Of a stretch of DNA of 64,000 nucleotides, positions 34,665-43,700 are shown in pieces. Source of the stretch: Methanolobus profundi (GTDB lineage: Archaea > Halobacteriota > Methanosarcinia > Methanosarcinales > Methanosarcinaceae); NCBI RefSeq assembly GCF_900114835.1, contig NZ_FOUJ01000003.1, positions 124,001 through 188,000 on the forward strand, read 5' to 3'. How positions within the stretch are numbered: position 1 is the stretch's first letter; every line of letters starts with the position of its first letter. Made by a program: the position numbers and the translations under genes. Below the pieces are notes generated by a model. That model was not told the origin of the DNA. It ran no database searches and saw only the letters and a list, made by a program, of their open reading frames with translations.

Positions 34665-37268
34665 ATGGAAAATAGATCGAAATATTATTTACCTGTTATT
34701 GCAGCAATGGTCCTGATGCTACTATCAGGCACTACCATGGCTGCGAATAACAGCACAGGAAATCGTATATGGGACGCAGATGAGAATATGTCCCTTGAAT
34801 ATACATGGACAGCACTTAGCTACTCCGGTTTTTACTTCGACCTTGATTCAGGAGAAGGCTCAGAAACACTGACCATCAGCCTTGACAGTGACAGTGACAG
34901 GAATATAGGTGATGGCGACCTTGAGTATTCCACAACACCTATAGACACTGATTTTGAGCAGGGTGACTGGGGATCATATCAGGTCATCGGATTCATGGCA
35001 GAGAGATACTTTGCAGGTTACACCGATGATACGGAATTTGCAGATGATGATGTAAGCCTGATATCTGATGGGATCCTTACAAAGGTCCTTCAGGATGATG
35101 ATGAAGAGATCTCTTTCTACTCAGGTTCTTCCCTTGTACTTGAAGAAGGTTACGAACTGAACCTGGAAGAAGTAGATGTGAACGGAAACAGTGTCCTTGT
35201 GACCCTCGAGAAAGATGGAGATCAGGTAGACACAGATATTGTGTCTTCTGATGATGACTACATCTATGAGATCGAACTTGGGGAAGAAGATGTTCCTATC
35301 ATAGTAGTTCATTTCAACAACATATTCCAGGGAACTGAGACGAATGCAGTATTCGTTGAAGGTATATTCCAGATATCAGAGGATTATATCGAGATCGAAG
35401 CCGGTGACACATTTGGAAAGATGGAAGTAGACGCACTTGGCTCGGACATGATCACAATGGAGAACTCAGACTCCATCAGCCTTGGCAGAGGAGACTCCGT
35501 CACGATCATGGGTAAATTGAAGTTCATAGTTGCTGATGACAACACCCTGAGATTCGGACCTATAGTCGACATGTCAGACCCTGGTACCTATGAACTAAGA
35601 GGTACTGTTGCTGAAGATGAAGAACTTGAATGGACACCTCTTAACTTTGAAGGATTCTATTACAACATTGATGAAGGTGTAGGAACCGAGTCACTTGAAG
35701 TGAAGGACCTCAGTGGAAGAACTATCGACGATGGGGACCTTGTATATAGAAGTGTACCACTGGATGTCAGCTTTGAACACGATGACTGGGGAGAGTTCCA
35801 GGTTATCGGATTTATGGCAGAGAAGTACTTCGCAGGATATCCTGACAACGAGTTCACCGATGATGTAAGCCTGCTTTCCGATGGTCAGCTCTCAGAAGTA
35901 CTGATCGACGAGGACAGCAAGAGATCACTTTACTCAGGTTCTTCACTTGTACTAGAGGATGGCTATGAACTTTATGTTGTCGAGGTAGACCTTGACGGTA
36001 GCAGTGTAATGGTGAACCTGGTCAAAGACGGAGACGATGTAGATACAGGAATTGTTTCTTCAGATGATGATTACGTGTATGAGAAAGACATGGGATCAAC
36101 CGATGATGTACCTATCATTGTAGTGCACTTCGATGAGATATTCCAGGGAACCGAGACAAATGCGGTATTCGTCGAAGGTATATTCCAGATATCAGAAGAT
36201 GTCGTTGAGATCTCCGATGATGAGAAGTTCGGTGAGATGGAAGTGAAGAGCTTTGACTCTGATCAGATAGTTCTTGAGAACGAGGATTCAATATCACTTT
36301 CAAGAGGAAAGATCATCGAGATCATGGGAGATATAGCATTCAACGTTGCAGATGATGGTGATGTACGTTATTATCCATTCGTGGAAGTATCCACAGTGCC
36401 TTCACAGTCACTCTCTATTGATGTAAACTCTGTCATAGAGGAAGATGAGAAGGTAGAGATCACAGTAACATCCAGAGGTGCTGCAGTGGAAGATGCACTT
36501 GTCATGTTCGGCGATGAAGAGGTAGGAGAGACATCAACAGAAGGTATTGTGACATTCAGACCTGGTTCTGCCGGCACCTTCACTGTCACAGCTGAGAAGG
36601 AAGGTTATGTTTCAGCAAGTGAGAAGGTCGAGGTCGTATCCTCTGATGATGCAAGCAGGACCCTTGTGATCGAAGTCGCCCCTGATACCGTTGTAGAGGA
36701 GGACACTATCACGATCACTGTCATGACAGCCATTGGTGGCGACCTTGTGGAGGATGCACAGGTCTACTATGACAGCAAGGATATAGGAACCACAAATGCA
36801 AACGGAATGGTCACCTATACTGTGAAAGAAACAGGATTGCACAAACTGACAAGCTCTGCAGACGGTTATCTTGAGGCTGAACTGAACCTTGAGGTGCTCG
36901 CACTTGAAGCAAAGTTCACCTATTCCAACCTGCAGGCTTCACCTATCCTTGTGAAGACAGGAGAAGAGGTCACCATAACTGTCAATGTTGCAAACACCGG
37001 TACAGCTGAAGGAGACAAGGATGTTGACCTGAAGATCAACGGAACTGTTGTGGATACTCAGAGTGTTACACTCGATGCAGGCGAGGAAACGAATCTGGCT
37101 TTCACTGTATCACAGGAAGAAGCAGGCACCTATGAAGCACAGGTAGGAGATGCCACCGTAACCTTCGATGTTGAGAAAAGTTCGATCCCCGGACCTGGTA
37201 TAATTGTTTCAATGGTCGCATTGGTAGCTGTTGCAATGCTGATACGCAGGAATGAAAGAAAGGACTGA
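34665..37268 (+). CDS. S-layer-type surface protein with duplicated S-layer domain
   Basis: Exported protein of 867 aa. A signal peptide covers residues 1-26 (cut after SGTTMA). Two tandem copies of the Methanosarcinales S-layer domain (DUF1608) follow, about 35-300 and 310-575; both contain GFMAE.YFAGY and GTETNAVFVEGIFQISED. Then come two Ig-like/PEGA-like beta domains (about 585-750), a CARDB-like domain and a C-terminal IPGPGIIVSMVALVAVAML segment with basic tail, similar to archaeosortase sorting signals of the PGF-CTERM type. The whole is very acidic. It should be a major or alternative sheath subunit. GGGGATGAT precedes the ATG. Confidence 0.9.
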   Translation: MENRSKYYLPVIAAMVLMLLSGTTMAANNSTGNRIWDADENMSLEYTWTALSYSGFYFDLDSGEGSETLTISLDSDSDRNIGDGDLEYSTTPIDTDFEQGDWGSYQVIGFMAERYFAGYTDDTEFADDDVSLISDGILTKVLQDDDEEISFYSGSSLVLEEGYELNLEEVDVNGNSVLVTLEKDGDQVDTDIVSSDDDYIYEIELGEEDVPIIVVHFNNIFQGTETNAVFVEGIFQISEDYIEIEAGDTFGKMEVDALGSDMITMENSDSISLGRGDSVTIMGKLKFIVADDNTLRFGPIVDMSDPGTYELRGTVAEDEELEWTPLNFEGFYYNIDEGVGTESLEVKDLSGRTIDDGDLVYRSVPLDVSFEHDDWGEFQVIGFMAEKYFAGYPDNEFTDDVSLLSDGQLSEVLIDEDSKRSLYSGSSLVLEDGYELYVVEVDLDGSSVMVNLVKDGDDVDTGIVSSDDDYVYEKDMGSTDDVPIIVVHFDEIFQGTETNAVFVEGIFQISEDVVEISDDEKFGEMEVKSFDSDQIVLENEDSISLSRGKIIEIMGDIAFNVADDGDVRYYPFVEVSTVPSQSLSIDVNSVIEEDEKVEITVTSRGAAVEDALVMFGDEEVGETSTEGIVTFRPGSAGTFTVTAEKEGYVSASEKVEVVSSDDASRTLVIEVAPDTVVEEDTITITVMTAIGGDLVEDAQVYYDSKDIGTTNANGMVTYTVKETGLHKLTSSADGYLEAELNLEVLALEAKFTYSNLQASPILVKTGEEVTITVNVANTGTAEGDKDVDLKINGTVVDTQSVTLDAGEETNLAFTVSQEEAGTYEAQVGDATVTFDVEKSSIPGPGIIVSMVALVAVAMLIRRNERKD

Positions 37269-37290
37269 AGAACAGTGAACGAATAATATG

Positions 37291-37327
37291 ATTACCTGCA
37301 TCTTGCAGGTAATTATTCTTTTTTAAC
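37291..37327 (+). terminator. Terminator after S-layer-like gene
   Basis: ATTACCTGCA (37291-37300) and TGCAGGTAAT (37304-37313) form a perfect 10-bp stem with a three-base loop, followed by T-rich sequence to 37327. It is one of the best hairpin terminators in the window. Confidence 0.8.
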
Positions 37328-37385
37328 ATTTTTTTTCATACATTGAATTGTATCATTTATTGATACATGGCCATCGATCATAATA

Positions 37386-37398
37386 TTTTTATAAAATA
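37386..37398 (+). promoter_or_regulatory. Candidate promoter for ExbB/DUF2149 pair
   Basis: TTTTTATAAAATA is a strong TATA box about 80 bases upstream of the ATG at 37477; GAGGGG precedes that start. Confidence 0.45.
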
Positions 37399-37476
37399 GA
37401 GAAACTTAAGTAATTTAGTTCTAATATACTCCTATCACCGGCAGTTCTCATACCTGCTATTAATAGAGGGGACAAA

Positions 37477-38100
37477 ATGGACACCACATCTTACATATTT
37501 GATATTCTGTACACATTCTCATCCACATTACTGTATCCGGTAGTTATCACACTGATACTTCTGGCCATTTACTCCCTGATACTTATAGGGGAATTCGTTT
37601 CAGAACTGGTAAAAAGACGCCGCAATGTAGAGAACCTTGAGCTTTGCTGCAACAGTACCCGTGAACACATACTGAACAATGAGCACGAACAGGCTGCAAG
37701 CTCACTGAGACTTTTAAAACAGAATTTCCTGGTGAGAGCCTTTGCAATGGATGCTGCAGAGCATATTAAAAATAACAACCTTTCTTCACTTGAGTGGCTT
37801 GCACAGGACTACGAGATAAGGATGGCAAAAAGACTGGAACAGACCAGGATAGTTGCCACCATCTCACCAATGGTAGGACTTATGGGAACACTCATCCCCC
37901 TGGGACCTGCGCTCATCGGACTTTCGCAGGGAGATATAGAACAGCTTGCCAATAATCTGATGATAGCTTTTGCTACAACTGTAATAGGACTTTTTGCAGG
38001 AAGTATCGGTTATGTGCTCACACAGATAAGAAAAAGATGGTACTGGCAGGATATGGCTGATATCGATCATATCCTTGACACCCTGGAGGAAAAGGAGTGA
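37477..38100 (+). CDS. MotA/TolQ/ExbB-type proton channel protein
   Basis: Membrane protein of 207 aa with three helices: about residues 18-40, 130-155 and 160-185, with a cytosolic loop between the first two. The TISPMVGLMGTLIPLGPALIGL segment and the later FATTVIGLFAGSIGYV segment are the family's pore helices. ExbB/TolQ/MotA proteins form pentameric stators with ExbD/TolR/MotB partners and couple ion flow to mechanical work. The next gene overlaps by four bases (GTGA) and has ExbD-like topology. Confidence 0.85.
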   Translation: MDTTSYIFDILYTFSSTLLYPVVITLILLAIYSLILIGEFVSELVKRRRNVENLELCCNSTREHILNNEHEQAASSLRLLKQNFLVRAFAMDAAEHIKNNNLSSLEWLAQDYEIRMAKRLEQTRIVATISPMVGLMGTLIPLGPALIGLSQGDIEQLANNLMIAFATTVIGLFAGSIGYVLTQIRKRWYWQDMADIDHILDTLEEKE

Positions 38101-38462
38101 CAAGGAGAAGAAGGTCCAGACGAAGAAGACTGCTAGACCACGAAGAGGAACAGAACCCTTTAACAGGGGTTGCAAATCTCTTCGATATTGCCATGGTCTT
38201 CTCAGTGGCACTGCTTGTTGCGCTTGTTATGTCATACCAGCTTCCTGAACTGCTTAGTCCCACCGATGACATCACCATAGTCAAGAACCCCGGACAGAAG
38301 GACATGCAGATGATCATCAAGGAAGAAGGGGAACCTGTGAAAGTGCTGAACATGAGCGAGGAACTTGGCACAGGGACCGGAGAAGCCCTTGGAACAGCAT
38401 ACAGGCTAGCCGATGGCAGTATAATCTATGTACCATTTGACAATAGTAGCGGATCAACATAA
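38097..38462 (+). CDS. DUF2149 protein, ExbD-like topology
   Basis: Protein of 121 aa with an Arg-rich cytosolic start, one membrane helix at about 28-48 and an extracytoplasmic tail. The helix opens with NPLTGVANLFDIAMVF, whose Asp30 sits where ExbD/TolR carry their essential membrane Asp (motif N.TPFID.M.V). This makes it a good ExbD-equivalent for the preceding channel gene, with which it overlaps by GTGA. It belongs to DUF2149, which in methanogens usually accompanies MotA/TolQ-type genes. The GTG start is fixed by coupling and GGAG just upstream. Confidence 0.8.
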   Translation: MTRRRRSRRRRLLDHEEEQNPLTGVANLFDIAMVFSVALLVALVMSYQLPELLSPTDDITIVKNPGQKDMQMIIKEEGEPVKVLNMSEELGTGTGEALGTAYRLADGSIIYVPFDNSSGST

Positions 38463-38515
38463 ATTAAGGATAATTGATATCCCATATGGCACTTTTCTTT
38501 TCAAAAATAATCAAT

Positions 38516-38538
38516 AAAAGGGATCTTTAACCCTTTTT
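38516..38538. terminator. Convergent terminator DUF2149 / amylase
   Basis: AAAAGGG (38516-38522) pairs with CCCTTTT (38531-38537) across an 8-base loop; the A- and T-tracts serve both strands. It overlaps the amylase stop codon. Confidence 0.55.
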
Positions 38539-40257
38539 GAGTATTGATATACCATAGGCGTCAAGTGGGACCTTTACTACCATTCTTGAACCTGATGTTT
38601 CTGCAAAGAACTCCTTCTCAGGGTCAAGAAGATCGATCATCCTCTGGCCCTCACTGTTCAGGCTCTTATCTATTACTACGTAGTCATTTCTTGGTTCCTG
38701 ATCCAGGTTCATGGCAATAATTATCTCAGTTGTATCAAGTATCCTTGAATATGCAAGGGTACATTTTCCGCTGCAGGGATGAGAATAATCATTTCCATTG
38801 GCCGAGGTTTGCCGGAAATACTGTCTTCCGTACCTCAGGGCCTTTTCCATTTTCCTGACCTTTGCCACATCGGATATACCTGCATATATTGGGTGCCACG
38901 GATCGAAGAAATGATGGCCTGTTGTGTTGAAGGCTCCCCAGTTCCCTCCGAACATGCATTCCCTTATGTACGCATCATCATGCCCCCCACCATCAAAACC
39001 CTGTTCTGTGCCGTAATAGATGCATGGGATACCCTGTGTTGTCAGAAGATAGGACATGGCAAGGACGGCCTGCTCATGGATCATGTTCCCATGCATGAAG
39101 CGTCTGTATGGACGTATCATCTGGTCATGATTGTCCACAAAGGTCACAAAATAGCGGCCTGCTTCCCCATGATCTGTATAAAGGTCCCTGAAGGCATCAT
39201 AGCGATCCCGCAGGGCAGAAGGGTCACTGAAACCCTTGATCACCTCTTCCAATACAAAATAGAGAGGGAAGTCCAGTGCTGCATCAAGGGAAGGGAAGCG
39301 TTCGTTTGTTCCTGGAATACGACTGTTGCGCCCTATATAGTTCTGTATGGTAGTATCATCACCAACTATCTCTCCGAATATGAAGAAATTGTGTTTACCG
39401 ATATAACGTGCATATTCCTTTATAGCATTACAGAAAATGGCCGTGGAGCTGGATTCCAGATGTTTGACCGTGTCCATTCTGAAGCCATCGATATCAGCCT
39501 TCCTTATCCAGTACTTGTAGACCTTGATCAGTGTATCAAGGACAGAGGACTGCCTTACATCAAGTTCTTTCAGGGTGAAGAAATCACCGTTTACCGCCTG
39601 ATCGTGATCATTCCAGTCCCTGATCTGCCCTCTTCGTTTATAGCATGCAGGATCCTGTAGCTCCTCAGGCCATACGGCATCATTGGCCAGGAAAGGATCG
39701 CTATCTTTTCTTTTGCCTGAAGTCCTCCAGTATCCAAAGTCAAAAGGACCCGGCGCATCCTTCCAGTAATAATATGGATGATCTGCCGGATAGGCCCAGT
39801 TGTCCCCTGTGTGATTGATGATGATGTCAAGGATCACATACATATCACGAATGTGGGCTTCGCGTACCAGTTCCTGAAGATCTTCCAGTGTTCCGAACCG
39901 TTCATCCACTTTCAGGAAATCCTGTATGCCATAACCATGATAACTGTCATCCATTTCCTGCCGGTTCCTGAATACCGGACTTAACCATATGGCATTGGCA
40001 CCAAGACCTTTGATATAATCCAGTCTTCTGGTAATACCTTTAATATTTCCGCCCTGGAACCTCTTCCCCTGTGATATATCTGGTTCCTGCGCTTTTACGG
40101 ATGAGTCATATAACTCCAGATCATCCTCATTGTTATCGAACCTGTCCACCAGTAAAAAATAGATGAAAACATCCCTCCAGTCAAGCGGAGAAGGAAAAAC
40201 GTCATCATTAGGTGTAAAATCTATATCGTTAACTGATCGTACATCATTCTGTCCCAT
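38527..40257 (-). CDS. Alpha-amylase family protein, GH13
   Basis: Cytosolic GH13 enzyme of 576 aa (no signal peptide). The (beta/alpha)8 barrel shows region I ILDIIINHTGD, region II DGFRMDTVKH with the nucleophile Asp, region III FIFGEIVGD with the acid Glu, and region IV FVDNHDQM. A C-terminal beta domain follows. The start FIYFLLVDRFDNN is common in neopullulanase/maltogenic-type amylases. Together with the 19-34 kb cluster it adds another alpha-glucan hydrolase. Its own promoter lies near 40325 (TATA-like ATATAATTTATT on the minus strand). Confidence 0.9.
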   Translation of the reverse strand: MGQNDVRSVNDIDFTPNDDVFPSPLDWRDVFIYFLLVDRFDNNEDDLELYDSSVKAQEPDISQGKRFQGGNIKGITRRLDYIKGLGANAIWLSPVFRNRQEMDDSYHGYGIQDFLKVDERFGTLEDLQELVREAHIRDMYVILDIIINHTGDNWAYPADHPYYYWKDAPGPFDFGYWRTSGKRKDSDPFLANDAVWPEELQDPACYKRRGQIRDWNDHDQAVNGDFFTLKELDVRQSSVLDTLIKVYKYWIRKADIDGFRMDTVKHLESSSTAIFCNAIKEYARYIGKHNFFIFGEIVGDDTTIQNYIGRNSRIPGTNERFPSLDAALDFPLYFVLEEVIKGFSDPSALRDRYDAFRDLYTDHGEAGRYFVTFVDNHDQMIRPYRRFMHGNMIHEQAVLAMSYLLTTQGIPCIYYGTEQGFDGGGHDDAYIRECMFGGNWGAFNTTGHHFFDPWHPIYAGISDVAKVRKMEKALRYGRQYFRQTSANGNDYSHPCSGKCTLAYSRILDTTEIIIAMNLDQEPRNDYVVIDKSLNSEGQRMIDLLDPEKEFFAETSGSRMVVKVPLDAYGISILKKG

Positions 40258-40414
40258 ATAAACCCCAAATTGATTATTCGTTCCTGAGGGATATAAGGGT
40301 TTTTGCAGTTGCTTAAATAAATTATATGTGTTGATATTGAATGCTGTTCAAATATGAATATACAAAAAATGGTAAAGGTTCATTACGCAAATATCCAATA
40401 ACATCACCAACCCC

Positions 40415-40639
40415 TTATTTTCTTGCTGTGCTGAAACCTATCAGAGAATATGGCGTACAGTGACGTAGAATTGATGAAAAGAGTCCCACAAAAGCAACAA
40501 TAGCAACTACCCATTGCCAGATTCCCGGAGCTATCAGGTCCATTGCCAGAGCAATTATAGCAACTGTTCCAAAAAGTGCCCTGAGGATCAGATCAAAACC
40601 GCCAACATTTTCCTGAAATAAAAGTTCATTCATATCCAT
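40415..40639 (-). CDS. Small two-helix membrane protein (DUF2892-like)
   Basis: A 74-aa protein with two hydrophobic segments and a short C-terminal tail containing RHCTPYSLIG, the pattern of the YgaP-like/DUF2892 inner-membrane family (often linked with rhodanese or sulfur chemistry). The ATG at 40639 is chosen because GGGAG lies seven bases upstream; a longer frame to 40726 lacks such support. It is monocistronic. Confidence 0.7.
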   Translation of the reverse strand: MDMNELLFQENVGGFDLILRALFGTVAIIALAMDLIAPGIWQWVVAIVAFVGLFSSILRHCTPYSLIGFSTARK

Positions 40640-40741
40640 ATTTTTACTCCCAGTATTGTTTTGGATAGAAACTATAAAAATCAATGTGTCGCAACTAGTG
40701 CGAATTTCAAAGGAACAACTTAGCAACTTTCGGTTTCAGCC

Positions 40742-42106
40742 TTATTCCTGAGTTGTTGGCACCACGAGTTTATTGACTTCCTTTTTCATAAGGATCACAG
40801 CTACAACGAATCCAAGGAAGTCGGATATCGGAAATGATACCCATATACCGGTCAGACCCATGAACAATGGAAGTATGAATACAAGTGGTGGCAGGAAGAA
40901 TATCTGTCTTGAGAGTGTGATCATCAGTGATCCTTTTGATTTGCCAAGGGACTGGAGCAGGGCCATTGCAACTACCTGACTGCCTATGAATGGCATCATC
41001 AGAAAGCTTATTTTTATTGCCGGTACTCCCATATCGATCAATCCGGCATCACTGCTGAATACACGGAATATCTGTTCAGGGATCAGAAAAACAGCAATAA
41101 CACTCAGTGTACACATGCCAAACACGATATAGTTCGAGATGGAAACGGTTTCCCTGACCCTCTCGAAATTGCTGGCACCATAGTTGAAACCAATTATCGG
41201 CTGTATGCCGTGTTTTATTCCTATTATGGGCATAAGGGTGAGCATGAAGACCTTGATGATTATTCCGAATACAGCGATCGCCATATCCCCACCGTAGACC
41301 AGAAGGCTCTGGTTCAGGAGAATGAATACCAGACTTTCAACTGAATTGAAAATGAACTCAGACATACCTATGCTTAAGGTCTCATAGGACAGAGCAAGGT
41401 CAGGCATCATATATTGCGGTTTGAATGATAGCATACTGATATTGCTGGAATAGTAGTGAACTACCATTACACAACCAATTACCTGAGATATGACAGTTGC
41501 AACAGCGGCTCCCATTATTCCCATGTTGAACTCAAAGATGAAGAGTGGATCCAGTATGATGTTCACTATACTTGAGAACAACATGATGAACATCGCGTAT
41601 TTTGCATGTCCTTCTGCTCTTATGGTATTGCTCAATGCTGCTGAAAATGCAAAGAATATGGTTCCCATGAGGATATATTTCGTATATTCCCTTGCAAATG
41701 GAAGTATACTCTCCGATGCTCCGAACACTTTCAGTATGGGATCGATGAATACAAGACCCAGGATAGTGAAAATGATACTTGATATCACGACAAGAGTGAC
41801 CATATTGCCAAGTGTCCTCTCGGCCTTATGATGATCGTTCATCCCAAGGGACCTTGATATGATGGATGCACCACCAATACCTACACCCATGGCTATTCCC
41901 ATCATGAGCATCTGTACAGGAAATGCAACTGAGATACCTGCGATCCCAAGTGCACTATCAGCACCCAGTCCCCTTCCTACAAAAATGGTATCCACAAGAT
42001 TATAGAATGCCTGTACGAGCAACCCTACAATCGCAGGGGATGACATCTTGAAGATCAGCTTTTTAATGTCCTCACTGGCAAGCATCTCATATCTTTCATT
42101 TATCAT
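40742..42106 (-). CDS. MATE family efflux transporter
   Basis: Membrane protein of 454 aa with twelve predicted helices in two similar halves, the layout of MATE Na+/H+-coupled multidrug exporters. Family blocks include SSPAIVGLLVQAFYNLVDTIFVGRGLG at the start, GIGGASIISRSLG, and GIKHGIQPIIGFNYGA in the second half. The substrate is unknown. No regulator is adjacent. Confidence 0.9.
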   Translation of the reverse strand: MINERYEMLASEDIKKLIFKMSSPAIVGLLVQAFYNLVDTIFVGRGLGADSALGIAGISVAFPVQMLMMGIAMGVGIGGASIISRSLGMNDHHKAERTLGNMVTLVVISSIIFTILGLVFIDPILKVFGASESILPFAREYTKYILMGTIFFAFSAALSNTIRAEGHAKYAMFIMLFSSIVNIILDPLFIFEFNMGIMGAAVATVISQVIGCVMVVHYYSSNISMLSFKPQYMMPDLALSYETLSIGMSEFIFNSVESLVFILLNQSLLVYGGDMAIAVFGIIIKVFMLTLMPIIGIKHGIQPIIGFNYGASNFERVRETVSISNYIVFGMCTLSVIAVFLIPEQIFRVFSSDAGLIDMGVPAIKISFLMMPFIGSQVVAMALLQSLGKSKGSLMITLSRQIFFLPPLVFILPLFMGLTGIWVSFPISDFLGFVVAVILMKKEVNKLVVPTTQE

Positions 42107-42168
42107 ACAGAGGACAACCTGATCACAAAGTATTCAGAAGAGAACGATCTAAAAAATAAAAGATGGGG

Positions 42169-42297
42169 TCATTGGACAAAATACCAGATAAGACCGACCA
42201 TGACACCTATGAGCACCCATACCTTGAACATACCGGTACCACAGGAACAACCGCAGCCACATGAACTGCTCTTTTCATTACATTTTTCTTTTGACAT
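42169..42297 (-). CDS. 42-aa cysteine-rich small membrane protein
   Basis: A small gene with a near-perfect ribosome binding site (AAAGGTGAT, six bases before the ATG at 42297). The peptide has a hydrophilic Cys-rich head CNEKSSSCGCGCSCG (five Cys in 14 residues) followed by one hydrophobic helix FKVWVLIGVMVGLIWYF. A TATA-like TAGTAATTATTAATA lies upstream near 42340-42354 and a T-rich tract follows the stop. The Cys cluster could bind a metal or Fe-S cluster at the membrane face. I know no named family; the codon-level quality and signals make it credible. Confidence 0.65.
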   Translation of the reverse strand: MSKEKCNEKSSSCGCGCSCGTGMFKVWVLIGVMVGLIWYFVQ

Positions 42298-42422
42298 TGT
42301 ATATCACCTTTGATCATATAATGACGTTCTTCCCCTATTAATAATTACTAAGCAGGAAGAAATTGCCGAATAATGAGTAATAGCAGTATAACTTTAAAGA
42401 AACAAATTAAAAAGAAGAGAAG

Positions 42423-42494
42423 TACACCAGCCGGGATTCGAACCCGGGTTCGAGCGTTGGCAACGCCCGGTGATAACCGCTACACTACTGGTGT
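42423..42494 (-). tRNA. tRNA-Gly (GCC)
   Basis: On the minus strand the acceptor ACACCAG pairs with CTGGTGT, the anticodon loop is TTGCCAA (anticodon GCC) on stem GGGCG/CGCTC, and the T arm CCGGG-TTCGAAT-CCCGG is canonical. The CCA end is not encoded. A T-rich tract follows downstream. Confidence 0.93.
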
Positions 42495-42506
42495 GCTTTG
42501 CTTAGG

Positions 42507-42580
42507 TGCCCAGACCCGGACTCGAACCGGGGACAACTGCCTCTTCAGGGCAGCGCTCTCCCAAACTGAGCTACCTGGGC
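42507..42580 (-). tRNA. tRNA-Phe (GAA)
   Basis: The acceptor GCCCAGG pairs with TCTGGGC, the anticodon loop is CTGAAGA (anticodon GAA) on stem CTGCC/GGCAG, and the T loop TTCGAGT is canonical. It lies 12 bases upstream of tRNA-Gly and is probably co-transcribed with it. Confidence 0.94.
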
Positions 42581-42647
42581 ATCATGACCCGAAGCACCTA
42601 AATGTTGCTTTTGCATTTAAACTTAACTGTTGGATAACTGTTTGTGG

Positions 42648-42721
42648 TGGGCCCGCGGAGAGTCGAACTCCGGACCTCCGCCATGTCAAGGCGACGTCAT
42701 AACCAGCTAGACCACGAGCCC
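42648..42721 (-). tRNA. tRNA-Val (GAC)
   Basis: The acceptor GGGCTCG pairs with CGGGCCC, the anticodon loop is TTGACAT (anticodon GAC) on stem TCGCC/GGCGG, and the T arm is complete. It is the first tRNA of the three-tRNA unit. Confidence 0.94.
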
Positions 42722-43077
42722 ATTGAACAGTTAGCGAATATCTGTAAACACCTTGCTGCTTAACGACACTTCAGTGCCATTATCGCATGCCTTGGCGCTT
42801 ACCAGCACCCCTCATAATGCATAATAGATAATAAACCTTTTGGGTAAACAGATGCAACATGGTCATTTGCATATAAAGGAGCGCGATCATGACAGTTATC
42901 TGACATATTTTCCCACCTATTACTATTCTCACTGGTCCACTATACGCGGCAAATGATGCGGGCAAGTCATCATAATGAGGCCTGTTGGTCAATGTTGAGC
43001 AGTGTTTTTAGCGCAACATAAGTTTCAGACCTGTTTCATAGAGGAATAACAACAGATGGTCTGGAGACGCTTGTGGA
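42722..43077. other. Leader and intergenic region upstream of the tRNAs
   Basis: About 350 bases between tRNA-Val and the exported-protein gene. It holds the probable tRNA promoter (minus-strand TTTATTATCTATT near 42825-42837, followed by a TGC start point near 42805) and no convincing gene. Confidence 0.5.
42825..42837 (-). promoter_or_regulatory. Candidate box A of the tRNA unit
   Basis: Read on the minus strand, GGTTTATTATCT is followed 20-25 bases later by a pyrimidine-purine TGC. This spacing is usual for archaeal stable-RNA promoters. An 80-base leader would then precede tRNA-Val. Confidence 0.4.
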
Positions 43078-43524
43078 TCATTCCGTGTAGAATGTAGCCT
43101 CTATAGCACTTGCTCCTAAAAATGTCTGAGTGGAGCCATCCGGATAGACCGTGGTGATAAGACGGGCCGTACCTCCAAGTTCATTGGAATCATAGAGATA
43201 GAACTCATCGTTCCTACGTGATACGTTCTTCGCAAAGATAACAGCCCGGTCCTTACTGATACTGACTATCTCAATATCATCGAAATCAAAAAAGAACCCA
43301 TTTATCGCAGGTTCCAGATTATGGGCACCAAGAAGCAGCACATACATACTTGAGAACATATCCAGGCCGTAAGAGATAGAGATGACCGCATCTGTGCCCT
43401 GGAACCTCATAGTGACCTGGTCCACTTTCATATATGACTCATCTGTTGAAATAACATCATAACTGGCTGAATAAGATAAAAGAGATATGATCAGTGCTAT
43501 GATCAGAAAGGCTGTCAGCTTCAT
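43078..43524 (-). CDS. Exported protein of unknown function
   Basis: Not recognised. The 148-aa product has a clear signal peptide (MKLTAFLIIALIISLLSYS) followed by a beta-rich domain with alternating hydrophobic residues, no Cys, and one Asn-glycosylation sequon. There is no lipobox or C-terminal anchor, so it may be released or bound to the surface. It is divergent from lonB and they share a 175-base AT-rich promoter region. Confidence 0.65.
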   Translation of the reverse strand: MKLTAFLIIALIISLLSYSASYDVISTDESYMKVDQVTMRFQGTDAVISISYGLDMFSSMYVLLLGAHNLEPAINGFFFDFDDIEIVSISKDRAVIFAKNVSRRNDEFYLYDSNELGGTARLITTVYPDGSTQTFLGASAIEATFYTE

Positions 43525-43647
43525 TTTATCATTTCCGGGGCTAAAGGATGCATAGTTTCTTATATTCTGATGCCACTATAATCATATTAACTTTACTCAC
43601 AAGTTAAATATAATAAATTAGAGCTACATAATTATAAAAACCGTCAA

Positions 43648-43658
43648 GTATATATTTT
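43648..43658 (+). promoter_or_regulatory. Promoter of lonB
   Basis: GTATATATTTT is a strong TATA box; transcription would start near 43680, leaving a short leader to the ATG at 43701. Confidence 0.5.
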
Positions 43659-43700
43659 GTACGTACAACTGTGAACAACCACAAACCTTGTGAGAAGACT

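Noticed and set aside
38779-39660. 293-codon open frame antisense to the amylase gene
   Set aside because: It lies wholly within the GH13 coding region on the other strand and has no family-like motif or ribosome binding site; the amylase is certain.
42373-42702. 109-codon frame across the tRNA cluster
   Set aside because: Its AGIRTR-type translation is the well-known artefact of reading antisense through tRNA genes; three tRNAs explain the DNA.
42780-42992. 70-codon minus-strand frame upstream of the tRNAs
   Set aside because: No ribosome binding site, not protein-like, and it overlaps the probable tRNA promoter.
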